64,000 nt of DNA from Alphaproteobacteria bacterium LSUCC0684 (GCA_041228335.1 CP166130.1:310001-374000), one strand, 5' to 3'. Shown: positions 8,482 to 17,340, counted from the stretch's first letter. Numbers and translations: made by a program. The notes: a model not told the origin generated them from the letters alone.

Positions 8482-9099
8482 ATGTTGAAACAAGGGTCAG
8501 TAGCACCGTTTGACATCATGACCGAAGATATGATGCGGGCCGATATCTATGATCTGATCGGCGGTATCCTGCGCAAGGAGCCGGAGGCGGATCTCGTAAA
8601 CTATGTTGCGAGTCTAGACGGCGATACAACACCCCTTGGTTCCGCGTTCTCCACCCTCGCCAAACTGGCTAAAAGCCTTGATATTTCGGCCATCCGTGAA
8701 GAATACATCTCCCTTTTCATTGGTGTCGGCCGTGGCGAGATTCTGCCTTTTGCCTCCTATTACCTGACGGGGTTCCTCAATGAGAAACCCCTTGCCAATC
8801 TGCGCGGCGACATGGCCGCCATCGGGATTTCAAGGGTTGAGGGGGTAAAAGAGCCCGAAGATCATATTGCCTCGCTCATGGATATCATGGCGGGGCTGAT
8901 CAGGGGTGATTTCGGCCGCCCGTATTCTATCGGGGAACAGGCGGCCTTTTTTCACAACCATATTTCGTCTTGGGCAAGCCTGCTGTTCCGCGATATCGAG
9001 GCGGCAAAGAGCGCGGTGTTCTATGCGCCGGTGGGAACGATTGGCAAGCTCTTCATGGATATTGAAAGCCAGGCTTTCAATATGGATGCGACAGGGTAG
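8482..9099 (+). CDS. TorD/DmsD-family molybdoenzyme chaperone
   Basis: A 205-residue protein with a GGGAG ribosome-binding site. Features of TorD-like all-helical chaperones are the opening RADIYDLIGGILRKEP, the segment YISLFIGVGRGEILPFASYYLTGFL (split for description; it corresponds to the family's Y-x-x-LF-x-G...P-Y core) and the closing EQAAFFHNHISSWASLLFRD. Such chaperones bind the Tat signal and the immature catalytic subunit of molybdoenzymes until the cofactor is inserted. The next genes encode a Tat-signal protein and the formate dehydrogenase catalytic subunit, which makes this the likely client. Confidence 0.88.
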   Translation: MLKQGSVAPFDIMTEDMMRADIYDLIGGILRKEPEADLVNYVASLDGDTTPLGSAFSTLAKLAKSLDISAIREEYISLFIGVGRGEILPFASYYLTGFLNEKPLANLRGDMAAIGISRVEGVKEPEDHIASLMDIMAGLIRGDFGRPYSIGEQAAFFHNHISSWASLLFRDIEAAKSAVFYAPVGTIGKLFMDIESQAFNMDATG

Positions 9100-9152
9100 C
9101 GAGAGGCCCCTTTCGCAATCTCGTCCTTCGGGACACAACGTTGGAGGAAGTG

Positions 9153-9347
9153 ATGAAAAACACTGAAAACAAGGACATGGTCACTGATCGTCGTGATCTC
9201 CTCAAGCTGTCGGCAGCGGGTGCTGTTGCGGCTGGGGCGGCTGCGCTGACCGGTGCCGCGTCGGCAGAGACGGAAATGAATGTCTCCGGGTCAGGCTATC
9301 GGGAAACCGAGCACGTCAAGACCTTCTACAAGACAGCTCGTTTCTAG
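9153..9347 (+). CDS. Small Tat-signal protein of formate dehydrogenase region
   Basis: A 64-residue protein from the ATG at 9153, five bases after GGAGG (9143-9147). It contains a twin-arginine motif (DRRDLLKL), a hydrophobic stretch to about residue 40 and a short mature tail ending in YRETEHVKTFYKTARF. This tail is characteristic of the tiny 'formate dehydrogenase region Tat target' proteins that precede fdhA. Its function is unknown; it may be a small periplasmic subunit. It lies 28 bases before the catalytic subunit gene. Confidence 0.82.
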   Translation: MKNTENKDMVTDRRDLLKLSAAGAVAAGAAALTGAASAETEMNVSGSGYRETEHVKTFYKTARF

Positions 9348-9375
9348 ATCTTTATACTTTAACAGGGAGAGTCCA

Positions 9376-12264
9376 ATGCTTAGAAAGAAGTCTGGGGTAG
9401 CGAAAGGCCCCCTTTCTCAATCTTTCAGCGGCAAGGCGACCGACAAGGTTGTTGACCGGCGTGCGTTTCTGCGCGGGTCAGGTCTTGCTATCGGCGGGAT
9501 CGCCGGTGCGGTGGCACTATCCGGGGCGAGCGTCAAGCCAGCCGCGGCAAATGCCGTTTCCGCTGCAACTGAAATCAAGAAATCTGTATGTACCCACTGT
9601 TCGGTCGGCTGTACCGTCATGGCAGAGGTTCAGAACGGTGTCTGGACAGGCCAGGAGCCTGGCTGGGACAGCCCGATCAATCTTGGTGCGCATTGCGCCA
9701 AGGGGGCATCTGTTCGTGAAACCGCCAGTGGTGAGCGTCGCCTGAAATACCCGATGAAACTTGTCGGCGGCAAATGGCAGCGCATGAGCTGGGATGACGC
9801 CATCAACGAGATTGGCGACAAGATGCTCGACATCCGCGAGAAGTCCGGCCCGGATTCCGTCTACTGGCTCGGTTCGGCCAAGCACAATAACGAGCAGGCC
9901 TATCTGTTCCGCAAACTCTATGCCTATTGGGGGTCAAATAACGGGGATCACCAGGCGCGGATCTGTCACTCCACCACGGTTGCAGGTGTTGCCAACACCT
10001 GGGGCTACGGGGCGATGACCAATTCATATAACGACATCCACAATTCCAAGGCGATCTTCATCATCGGGGGCAACCCTGCCGAAGCGCATCCGGTGTCGTT
10101 GATGCACGTGCTCAAGGCCAAGGAGCAGAACAACGCTCCGTTGATTGTCTGTGATCCGCGCTTCACCCGCACCGCGGCCCATGCGGATGAATATGTCCGC
10201 TTCCGTCCGGGGTCCGATGTTGGCCTGATCTGGGGCATCATGTGGCACATTTTTGAAAACGGCTGGGAAGACAAGGAATTCATCCGCCAGCGTGTTTACG
10301 GCATGGAAGACGTCAAGGCCGAGGTTGCCAAATGGACGCCGGAGGAAACCGAGCGTGTCACCGGTGTTCCGGGCTCCCAGCTTCGCCGGGTGGCCCAGCT
10401 GATGGCCAATAACCGTCCGGGCACCTTCATCTGGTGCATGGGCGGCACGCAGCACACCAACGGGAACAACAACACCCGTGCCTATTGTGCGCTGCAGCTG
10501 GCGCTTGGCAACATGGGTGTTGCCGGTGGCGGCGCCAACATCTTCCGTGGTCACGACAACGTGCAGGGCGCAACAGATATGTGCGTTCTTTCACACTCAC
10601 TGCCCGGCTATTACGGCCTGGCGGCAGGGTCATGGAAGCACTGGGCGCGTGTCTGGGGTGAAGATTACGAATGGCTGAAGGCTCGCTTTGCCGTCATCAA
10701 GGACAAGGATGGCAAGGACAAGAACCTGATGAATTCAAACGGTATTCCGGTTTCCCGCTGGATTGATGGTGTTCTTGAAAACAAAGACAACATGGACCAG
10801 CCGGATAATCTCCGGGCGATGGTGTTCTGGGGTCATGCCCCGAACTCCCAGACCCGGATGAAGGAAATGAAGGCCGCGATGGAAAAGCTGGATCTGATGG
10901 TGGTCATCGATCCATACCCGACCGTCTCGGCTGTTCTTTCCGACCGGACCGATGGGGTCTATCTGCTGCCGGCAACGACGCAGTTTGAGACCTATGGATC
11001 GGTTACCGCATCGAACCGCTCGCTGCAGTGGCGTGAAAAGGTGATTGAGCCGTCCTTCGATTCGCTCCCTGACCACACGATCATCTACAAGTTCGCCAAG
11101 AAACTGGGCTTTGCTGACCGAATGTTCCGCAACATTTCGGTCAACAACGACGAGCCGTTGATCGAAGATGTCACGCGTGAGTTCAACAGCGGTCTCTGGA
11201 CGATTGGCTATACCGGCCAGTCACCGGAGCGCCTGAAGGCCCATATGAAGTATCAGCATACGTTTGACCGGACCACGCTGCAGGCCGTTGGCGGCCCGCT
11301 TGATGGTGAATATTACGGTCTGCCCTGGCCTTGCTGGGGGACAGCTGAAATGGGGCATCCCGGCACGCCGCTGCTCTATGACACCAACAAGCCCGTTGCT
11401 GAAGGCGGTCTCTGCTTCCGTGCCCGTTTCGGGGTGGAACACGAAGGCAACAACCTGCTCGCCGAAGGCTCATATCCGGTGGGGTCCGAAATCAAGGACG
11501 GCTATCCGGAGTTTACCATGGGCATGCTCAAGAAACTGGGCTGGGATGGTGATCTTACGGCGGATGAGCGGGCGGCGATTGAAGCGGTTGCCGGGGACAA
11601 GACCAACTGGAAGGTTGATCTTTCCGGCGGTATCCAGCGTGTTGCCATCAAGCATGGCTGTGCGCCGTTCGGTAACGCCAAGGCACGGGTGAAGGTCTGG
11701 ACATTCCCGGATCCGATTCCGCTGCATCGTGAACCGCTTTACACAAGCCGTCGCGATCTGGTGGCCGATTACCCAACCTATAGTGACCGGAAACTCTATC
11801 GTCTTCCGACCATGTATGAGTCGATCCAGAAGAACGATTATTCCAAGGAGTTCCCGATCATTCTCACATCCGGCCGTCTGGTCGAATATGAAGGTGGGGG
11901 TGACGAAACCCGGTCCAACCCGTGGCTTGCTGAACTTCAGCAGGACATGTTCGTTGAGATTAATCCACGCGATGCCAACTCCCTCGATATCAGGGATGGG
12001 GACATGGTCTGGGTAAGTTCGCCTGAAGGGGCACGGATCAAGGTGATGGCTATGGTCACCGAGCGTGTGGCCAAGGGCGTGGCCTTCCTGCCATTCCACT
12101 ATGGTGGTCATCTCGAAGGTGAAGATCTCAGGTCCAGGTATCCGGAAGGGGCTGACCCTTACGTACTTGGGGAATCCGCTAACACCGCCATGACATATGG
12201 CTATGACTCAGTGACGCTGATGCAGGAAACCAAGTGTTCCCTGTGCAACATTGAGCGTGCTTAA
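9376..12264 (+). CDS. fdhA: Formate dehydrogenase catalytic (alpha) subunit, cysteine type, Tat-exported
   Basis: A 962-residue molybdo- or tungstopterin protein that oxidises formate to CO2. The Tat motif DRRAFLRGS is at residues 27-35. A proximal 4Fe-4S cluster is bound by Cys72, Cys75, Cys79 and Cys107. The metal-ligand position is Cys197 followed by His198 (motif ARICHSTTVAG), encoded by TGT at 9964, so this is a cysteine and not a selenocysteine enzyme. The C-terminal molybdopterin-binding domain (about 820-962) includes LTSGRLVEYEGGG. The start has an AGGGAGA site. The beta subunit gene follows 11 bases later; the enzyme is predicted to be periplasmic and membrane-anchored by the cytochrome b subunit at 13193. 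Confidence 0.95.
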   Translation: MLRKKSGVAKGPLSQSFSGKATDKVVDRRAFLRGSGLAIGGIAGAVALSGASVKPAAANAVSAATEIKKSVCTHCSVGCTVMAEVQNGVWTGQEPGWDSPINLGAHCAKGASVRETASGERRLKYPMKLVGGKWQRMSWDDAINEIGDKMLDIREKSGPDSVYWLGSAKHNNEQAYLFRKLYAYWGSNNGDHQARICHSTTVAGVANTWGYGAMTNSYNDIHNSKAIFIIGGNPAEAHPVSLMHVLKAKEQNNAPLIVCDPRFTRTAAHADEYVRFRPGSDVGLIWGIMWHIFENGWEDKEFIRQRVYGMEDVKAEVAKWTPEETERVTGVPGSQLRRVAQLMANNRPGTFIWCMGGTQHTNGNNNTRAYCALQLALGNMGVAGGGANIFRGHDNVQGATDMCVLSHSLPGYYGLAAGSWKHWARVWGEDYEWLKARFAVIKDKDGKDKNLMNSNGIPVSRWIDGVLENKDNMDQPDNLRAMVFWGHAPNSQTRMKEMKAAMEKLDLMVVIDPYPTVSAVLSDRTDGVYLLPATTQFETYGSVTASNRSLQWREKVIEPSFDSLPDHTIIYKFAKKLGFADRMFRNISVNNDEPLIEDVTREFNSGLWTIGYTGQSPERLKAHMKYQHTFDRTTLQAVGGPLDGEYYGLPWPCWGTAEMGHPGTPLLYDTNKPVAEGGLCFRARFGVEHEGNNLLAEGSYPVGSEIKDGYPEFTMGMLKKLGWDGDLTADERAAIEAVAGDKTNWKVDLSGGIQRVAIKHGCAPFGNAKARVKVWTFPDPIPLHREPLYTSRRDLVADYPTYSDRKLYRLPTMYESIQKNDYSKEFPIILTSGRLVEYEGGGDETRSNPWLAELQQDMFVEINPRDANSLDIRDGDMVWVSSPEGARIKVMAMVTERVAKGVAFLPFHYGGHLEGEDLRSRYPEGADPYVLGESANTAMTYGYDSVTLMQETKCSLCNIERA

Positions 12265-12275
12265 GGGAGGATGAT

Positions 12276-12869
12276 ATGGCACGTATGAAGTTCCTCTGTG
12301 ACGCTGAACGTTGCATCGAATGTAACGCTTGTGTCACCGCCTGTAAGAACGAGCATGAAGTCCCATGGGGCATCAACCGCCGCCGGGTGGTAACCATCCA
12401 GGATGGGAAGCCGGGTGAAAGGTCGATTTCCGTGGCCTGCATGCACTGTTCGGATGCACCCTGCATGGCCGTCTGCCCGGTTGACTGTTTCTATCAGACC
12501 GACCAGGGCGTTGTCCTGCACTCCAAGGATCTGTGTATCGGATGTGGCTACTGCTTTTATGCATGCCCCTTCGGTGCGCCGCAGTATCCGCAGGCAGGCA
12601 ATTACGGCTCGCGGGGCAAGATGGACAAATGCACCTTCTGTGCCGGTGGCCCGGAAGATGACATGTCCGAGTCCGAGTTCCAGAAATATGGCCGCAACCG
12701 CCTGGCTGAGGGCAAACTGCCGATCTGTGCAGAAATGTGCTCAACCAAGGCGCTGCTTGCCGGGGATGGCGACCAGGTGTCGAACATCTTCCGTGAGCGT
12801 GTTGTCGCCCGGGGCTTTGGTTCCGGTGCCTGGGGATGGGGTACAGCCTATTCCATCAAGGGCTCCTGA
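12276..12869 (+). CDS. Formate dehydrogenase iron-sulfur (beta) subunit
   Basis: A 197-residue four-cluster ferredoxin subunit of the FDH3-beta type. Cysteine motifs in order are CIECNACVTAC, CMHCSDAPCMAVC, CIGCGYCFYAC and a split CTFC...CAEMC set, giving the usual paired 4Fe-4S relay. It has no export signal and would travel through Tat bound to the alpha subunit, as known for this family. It passes electrons from the catalytic subunit to the cytochrome b subunit. An intrinsic terminator follows directly. Confidence 0.93.
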   Translation: MARMKFLCDAERCIECNACVTACKNEHEVPWGINRRRVVTIQDGKPGERSISVACMHCSDAPCMAVCPVDCFYQTDQGVVLHSKDLCIGCGYCFYACPFGAPQYPQAGNYGSRGKMDKCTFCAGGPEDDMSESEFQKYGRNRLAEGKLPICAEMCSTKALLAGDGDQVSNIFRERVVARGFGSGAWGWGTAYSIKGS

Positions 12870-12884
12870 TCCGGCGTAATCATG

Positions 12885-12917
12885 AGGCGGAACCCTTCTC
12901 GGGGTTCCGCCTTTTTC
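12885..12917 (+). terminator. Rho-independent terminator after the formate dehydrogenase beta gene
   Basis: A perfect 10-bp stem (GGCGGAACCC, 12886-12895, with GGGTTCCGCC, 12902-12911), extended by an A-T pair, has a six-base loop and is followed by a T-run. It lies 16 bases after the stop of the beta subunit, so the downstream lipoprotein and cytochrome b genes are either read through at reduced level or have their own promoter. Confidence 0.9.
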
Positions 12918-12972
12918 AAAAATTCATCCGGTGAATTCAGTTTCACCCACGATAGTGCTGAAAGTTGAAACC

Positions 12973-13173
12973 ATGCGTTATGCTTTTCACCTTCTTCTCA
13001 TGTCGGGTCTTGTGGTGACCTTGGCCGCCGGTGTCTCCGGATGCCGCAAGGAAGAGCAGAATCGAATTCTTTCCTATGAAAAAGGAACATATCTGGGAAC
13101 GCCTGATCGCAAGCTGCCGGAACAGATCGTCAGCAAGCTGGAACAGCGAAGCCGACTGCAAAGTTACTACTAA
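12973..13173 (+). CDS. Small lipoprotein in the formate dehydrogenase cluster
   Basis: A 66-residue protein from the ATG at 12973. It has a short basic start, a hydrophobic stretch and a lipobox (VSGC, with Cys at about residue 24), followed by a charged tail with KEEQN and LGTPDRKLPEQ. It is predicted to be lipid-anchored and periplasm-facing. It sits between the beta and gamma subunit genes, 19 bases upstream of the latter; similar small lipoproteins accompany other fdh clusters by recollection. Function unknown. Confidence 0.7.
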   Translation: MRYAFHLLLMSGLVVTLAAGVSGCRKEEQNRILSYEKGTYLGTPDRKLPEQIVSKLEQRSRLQSYY

Positions 13174-13192
13174 CACCCGGGAGGATCATATT

Positions 13193-14254
13193 ATGCTATT
13201 GAAAAAGCTGAGTTTCCTGTGCCTGATGCTGGTCATTGCCGCGGGAATATCTGCCGTCTCACCCGAAGCTCTCGCCCAGACGGCAGGGGAAGTGCCGGGC
13301 CAGACCCTCGGGGTTAACTCGGATGCGGATCTGTGGCGATATATCCGCGAAGGAAATGCCGGCAACGCCGCGGTCAAGAATGAACTTGCCAAGATCATGA
13401 TCCAGTCCGAAGGCGACAACTGGCGCGCGGTCCGCAACGGGCCTGTCTCGGTCTATGGCGCCACCGGCGTGATCGGGATAATCGTTCTTCTCGCCGTTTT
13501 CTATGCCTGGCGTGGCAAGATCACCATCGATAAGGGGGCTTCGGGCAAGACCATCGAACGCTTTGCCGCCCTTGATCGTTTCGCGCATTGGCTGATGGCA
13601 GGTTCGTTTGTCATTCTGGCCATTACCGGGCTCAACCTTCTATACGGCCGATATGTGCTGCTGCCGGTGATCGGGCCGGAAGCGTTCAGTGCCTTCACGA
13701 CGGCGGGCAAATATGCCCATAACTATCTTGCCTTTGCCTTCATGGCCGGGCTTGCCCTCTCGTTTGTTCGCTGGGTGCGGGATAATGTTCCCTCCAAGGT
13801 CGATATCGAATGGCTCAAGCAGGGCGGCGGTATTTTCGTCAAGGGCATGCATCCGCCGGCGCGCAAGTTCAACGCCGGCCAGAAGATCATTTTCTGGGCG
13901 GTGATGATCGGCGGGCTGTCGGTGAGCATGTCGGGCATTGCGCTCATGTTCCCGTACGAGACGGCGATGTTTGCCAAGACATTCGGCATCCTCAACAGCA
14001 TCGGCTTTGATCTGCCGACGGATCTGACTCCATTGCAGGAACAGCAGCTCAATCAGGTCTGGCACGGGATCGTCTCGCTGGTGCTGATCACCATGATCAT
14101 TGCCCATATCTATATCGGTTCGGTCGGGATGGAAGGCGCGATTGATGCGATGTATTCCGGCCAGGTTGATGAAAACTGGGCAAAAGAGCACCATGGTCTT
14201 TGGGTTGAAGAAATGAAGGGTGCCAAGAAAACCAGGCCGGGTCCGGCGGAATAA
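13193..14254 (+). CDS. Formate dehydrogenase cytochrome b556 (gamma) subunit
   Basis: A 353-residue membrane protein from the ATG at 13193 with a GGGAGG site. An N-terminal signal sequence (about 1-29) and a roughly 60-residue periplasmic segment precede a membrane helix at about residues 85-100, then four helices of the Ni/Fe-hydrogenase/formate dehydrogenase b-type family. Histidines that could bind two b hemes lie in FAALDRFAHWLM, AGKYAHNYLAF, NQVWHGIVS and IIAHIYIG. It takes electrons from the beta subunit to the quinone pool. It lies downstream of the terminator at 12885. Confidence 0.9.
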   Translation: MLLKKLSFLCLMLVIAAGISAVSPEALAQTAGEVPGQTLGVNSDADLWRYIREGNAGNAAVKNELAKIMIQSEGDNWRAVRNGPVSVYGATGVIGIIVLLAVFYAWRGKITIDKGASGKTIERFAALDRFAHWLMAGSFVILAITGLNLLYGRYVLLPVIGPEAFSAFTTAGKYAHNYLAFAFMAGLALSFVRWVRDNVPSKVDIEWLKQGGGIFVKGMHPPARKFNAGQKIIFWAVMIGGLSVSMSGIALMFPYETAMFAKTFGILNSIGFDLPTDLTPLQEQQLNQVWHGIVSLVLITMIIAHIYIGSVGMEGAIDAMYSGQVDENWAKEHHGLWVEEMKGAKKTRPGPAE

Positions 14255-14268
14255 GGGCCAGGGTCTCC

Positions 14269-15627
14269 ATGATCGGGCGTCTGTTACACGTTCTCAGGCA
14301 AGGCATGAAGGCCGCCATGGGAATATCGGCAGGCGCCCTTTTCTTTGCCGCGCCCGTATCGGCCATTGAGACCTATACCGCCCATGGCGGGCCCATCAAG
14401 GGCATGACTCTTGCCGGCAATTCGCTCTATATGGCAACCGCCAGTTTCGATTACTCGACCGTGCTCTGGTCGGTTGCGGAGATGAAGGAAATCGCCTCGC
14501 TGATCGGCCATGATGCGGGGGTCAACACGGCGGAATTCTCCCCGGACGGGAAATGGCTTGCCACCGGCGGTGATGATTACCAGATCCTGCTCTGGCGGCT
14601 GGATGAGGCCATGGCGTCTCCCGATACGGTCACGCCGCGCATCCTCAAGGGACACAAGGGCAAGATCGTTGATCTTGATTTCAGCGATGACGGCACCCGG
14701 CTTGCCAGCGCCAGCTGGGACGGGAGCATCGGGATCTGGGATCTTGCCTCGCCCGGGGGCTCCCGGTTCATCACCGGCCATGAAGGCCCGGTCAATGCCG
14801 TTGATTTTTCCGCTGACGGCGCCCATGTCTTCAGCGCCGGCTACGATGGTCATATCAGGTACTGGCGGCTGAGCGATGGGGAGTTTCTGCGCAGTTATGT
14901 CCGGAATGGCTGGGGCGTGAATGTCATGGAAGTGCTCGAAGACCGGAATATGCTGGCTTACGGCACCACCGACGGGGCGATGAAAGTCATCACCCTTGAT
15001 ACCCGCGATGAGCTGATCAGCCTAGGCGAGGACCGGGCCCCCGTGCTGTCGCTGCATCTCAATCCGGATACAGGCCAGATAGCATTTGGCAATGCCAAGG
15101 GCCGCGTGATGATCGCCGATACCTCCACCTGGACCCTGCTCAGGGATTTTCGCGCCGCCGACGGGCCGGTATGGGGGCTTGTCCTGATGCCGGATGATGG
15201 CTCGCTCATGGTGGCCGGGCTCGATGATCACCTTACCCGCTGGCAGATCAATGACTACCCGCCTGAATTTCTTTCCGAAACCGCGGGCGAGAGGCGGTTT
15301 CATCCGCCAAAGGATCTCAGCAACGGGGAGCGGCAGTTTGCCCGCAAATGCAGTGTCTGCCACACGCTCGTGGCCGATGGCAAGCGCCGTGCCGGGCCAA
15401 CGCTCTTCGGGGTGTTCGGCCGTCGCGCCGGCAGTCTTGAAGGCTATCCCTATTCGGACGCGCTGGTGAATTCCAGCATCGTCTGGAATGAGGAGACGAT
15501 CGACTTGTTGTTCCGTGACGGACCGGATAAAGTGACGCCAGGAACAAAAATGCCGATCCAGCGCATGAAGCGCAAACAGGATCGTGAAGATCTGATCAAT
15601 TTTCTGAAGCAGGCGACGCTTCAGTAG
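14269..15627 (+). CDS. WD40 beta-propeller fused to C-terminal cytochrome c
   Basis: A 452-residue exported protein. After a signal peptide (about residues 1-32) come six or seven WD40-type repeats (about 35-330), recognisable by recurring GH..VN...FSPDG...ATGGDDY...LWRL patterns. A class I cytochrome c domain follows with CSVCH at residues 361-365, a downstream GPTLFGVFGR motif and a GTKMPIQ segment that supplies the likely axial methionine. It begins 14 bases after the cytochrome b gene. A periplasmic electron acceptor or docking protein for formate dehydrogenase is inferred; the fusion itself is clear. Confidence 0.88.
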   Translation: MIGRLLHVLRQGMKAAMGISAGALFFAAPVSAIETYTAHGGPIKGMTLAGNSLYMATASFDYSTVLWSVAEMKEIASLIGHDAGVNTAEFSPDGKWLATGGDDYQILLWRLDEAMASPDTVTPRILKGHKGKIVDLDFSDDGTRLASASWDGSIGIWDLASPGGSRFITGHEGPVNAVDFSADGAHVFSAGYDGHIRYWRLSDGEFLRSYVRNGWGVNVMEVLEDRNMLAYGTTDGAMKVITLDTRDELISLGEDRAPVLSLHLNPDTGQIAFGNAKGRVMIADTSTWTLLRDFRAADGPVWGLVLMPDDGSLMVAGLDDHLTRWQINDYPPEFLSETAGERRFHPPKDLSNGERQFARKCSVCHTLVADGKRRAGPTLFGVFGRRAGSLEGYPYSDALVNSSIVWNEETIDLLFRDGPDKVTPGTKMPIQRMKRKQDREDLINFLKQATLQ

Positions 15628-15648
15628 CAACGATATCAGGAGAGTCTG

Positions 15649-15774
15649 ATGAACATGATTACGATTTCCAGCGCAGTTGCCATCGTCATTGCCGTGGTGG
15701 CGTATTTCATCCTCACCAATCTCGGGGCAGATTCGGCGAGCGTCTATTCCGGCATGGCGGTGCGGTTGAACTGA
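15649..15774 (+). CDS. 41-residue single-pass membrane peptide
   Basis: A short gene with CAGGAGA nine bases or less before the ATG. The product has one hydrophobic helix (about residues 4-24, ITISSAVAIVIAVVAYFILTN) and a polar tail ending in MAVRLN. It lies between the WD40-cytochrome c gene (21-base gap) and the protease gene. Coding is supported by the good ribosome-binding site, the clean membrane profile and the operon position. It could be a small accessory subunit of the membrane enzyme; no homology is claimed. Confidence 0.6.
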   Translation: MNMITISSAVAIVIAVVAYFILTNLGADSASVYSGMAVRLN

Positions 15775-15813
15775 TCCCGGGTTTCCGCCATGGCGCCGGG
15801 AAAGCGAAGGCCG

Positions 15814-16542
15814 ATGCCGAAGAGAACAATACGTATCTGTGGCGGATTTCTCCTCCTGCTGGTGATGCTGGGGCAACACCTCTCGCCTTCGATGGCAGAT
15901 CACGGCCCGGAAACCTGGCAAAAGGCGCATGGGGCCGTGGTGTCGGTTCTGCCCACCTGGCCGGGATATGCAAAACCGGGTTTTGGGGCGCCGCCGGGGG
16001 TTGCGCCTGAAGGCAGCGGCGTCGTGATAGATCACCAAGGTGATCACGCCTTCATCCTGACCGCCGCCCATGTGGTCTCCCGGGCGAGAGAGATTGCCGT
16101 TCGCCCCCATGACGGGAGCCTCACCGAAGCAGAGATGCTTGCCATTGATGATGAAAGGGATCTTGCGCTTCTGCGGGTCAGGATCAGCCTTGCGCCGCTA
16201 TCGCTCAACCCGGAGACACCGGAGATCGGCGGTCATGTCTGCGTCATTGCCAATGCCTTCGGATTGGGGTTGAGCTTTTCCTGCGGCGTTGTCTCGGCAA
16301 CGGGGCGTCAGGGCATGGGCTTTAACGCCATTGAGGATTTCATCCAGACCGATGCCGCCGTCAACCCCGGCGCGTCGGGGGGCGCGCTCGTCGATGAAGA
16401 GGGCAGGCTGATCGGCATGGTCGATGCCATTTTCACCAAGGAAGCCGATATTGATGCCGGCGTCAATTTCGCCGTCTCAGCCCGGATGATTGCCGAGGTA
16501 CTGGCAGGCTGGCGGCAAAACGGGATATTGCCGCATCAATAG
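15814..16542 (+). CDS. DegP/HtrA-like periplasmic trypsin-type serine protease, no PDZ domain
   Basis: A 242-residue protein from the ATG at 15814 (GAAGG upstream; an in-frame ATG at 15790 is the alternative). A signal peptide of about 28 residues is followed by a single chymotrypsin-fold domain. The triad is visible: His86 (LTAAHVV), Asp116 (DDERDLALL) and Ser188 (NPGASGGALV). There is no room for a PDZ domain, so it is about half the size of DegP. It is the last gene reading rightward in the formate dehydrogenase group and overlaps the convergent oxygenase gene by seven bases. Its client is unknown. Confidence 0.85.
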   Translation: MPKRTIRICGGFLLLLVMLGQHLSPSMADHGPETWQKAHGAVVSVLPTWPGYAKPGFGAPPGVAPEGSGVVIDHQGDHAFILTAAHVVSRAREIAVRPHDGSLTEAEMLAIDDERDLALLRVRISLAPLSLNPETPEIGGHVCVIANAFGLGLSFSCGVVSATGRQGMGFNAIEDFIQTDAAVNPGASGGALVDEEGRLIGMVDAIFTKEADIDAGVNFAVSARMIAEVLAGWRQNGILPHQ

Positions 16543-17174
16543 GGCAGGTATTCCTTGCGCCATTTCAACACCACATTGAATGAAATTGAAATGCGCGGCG
16601 CATCCACCATATTCGGATGCACGAAGTGATGCAGAAATGACGGCCATAAAAAGAGATCACCTGAGCGCGGCAGAACGCGATGTTCCGGGTCAACCTGACC
16701 ATCGCTGCGGATGGCGTTCATATTGGCCTGCGGCCGCGGATCATAAAAGCTGATCGCCCCGGGGTTGAGATCGGAGCGGAAGGTTTCGGCCTCGGCCTGA
16801 TCGGGCATCGAAACATAATAGGTTCCGCTCAGCCAGGAATGGGGATGGTTGTGCAGGTTGTGGTAATCGCCCTTCATGTTGACATTTGGCCAGGCCTGCA
16901 CCGACCAGCTCATCTCATAATCGATGCCGAGTTCGCGGGCATAATCCATGATGGCGCGGTCACAGCATTGCCGCAGCCATTGCACCGCCGGGTGATCCCA
17001 CTCGAAGAGATTGCCGTCAAGATACCGCGCCGTCATGTCGTCACGTTCGGTATTGGCCATGAGCACAAGATCAGCCAGAACCGGATTGGCGGCGTCATGG
17101 CCGGGCAGCTCGAGCGACATGAACTGCGTCGGCCAGAGCTGCCGGAATGAGGGGGTTCCTGCGGGGCTGGTCAT
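16536..17174 (-). CDS. 2OG-Fe(II) oxygenase of the TIGR02466 type
   Basis: A 212-residue protein from the ATG at 17174, with GGAG nine bases upstream. The jelly-roll motifs are a HNLHNHPHSWLSGTYYV segment (about 106-121, with metal-binding histidines), a PRSGDLFLWPS segment and HPN...R (about 186-194) that supplies the distal histidine and the arginine binding 2-oxoglutarate. The family is often called 'putative 2OG-Fe(II) oxygenase' and its substrate is not established. It stands alone, convergent with the protease gene and divergent from the sdhB-like operon. Confidence 0.82.
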   Translation of the reverse strand: MTSPAGTPSFRQLWPTQFMSLELPGHDAANPVLADLVLMANTERDDMTARYLDGNLFEWDHPAVQWLRQCCDRAIMDYARELGIDYEMSWSVQAWPNVNMKGDYHNLHNHPHSWLSGTYYVSMPDQAEAETFRSDLNPGAISFYDPRPQANMNAIRSDGQVDPEHRVLPRSGDLFLWPSFLHHFVHPNMVDAPRISISFNVVLKWRKEYLPY

Positions 17175-17307
17175 GTATCTGGTCTCCGGCAAGGGTAAGG
17201 GGTATCTCCATCCAGTCTAGATCAGCCGGGAAAGGGATCAAGAAAGAAAGCATATATTTAATAAAACTGAACTTAAAAAAAAGATTTTCGATTTTCTAAA
17301 TAGTATC

Positions 17308-17313
17308 TATACT
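17308..17313 (+). promoter_or_regulatory. Possible -10 element for the sdhB-like operon
   Basis: TATACT at 17308-17313 sits in an A/T-rich stretch directly upstream of the operon. A transcript beginning about seven bases downstream would start near 17320, which favours the second ATG (17341, with GGGAAGA upstream) as the true start of the first gene. No convincing -35 box is visible at 17-base spacing. Confidence 0.35.
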
Positions 17314-17340
17314 GGTTTCATGAACAGGGAAGATGAAAAC

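Noticed and set aside
9964-9966. Selenocysteine codon in the formate dehydrogenase gene
   Set aside because: The codon at the metal-ligand position is TGT (cysteine), not TGA.
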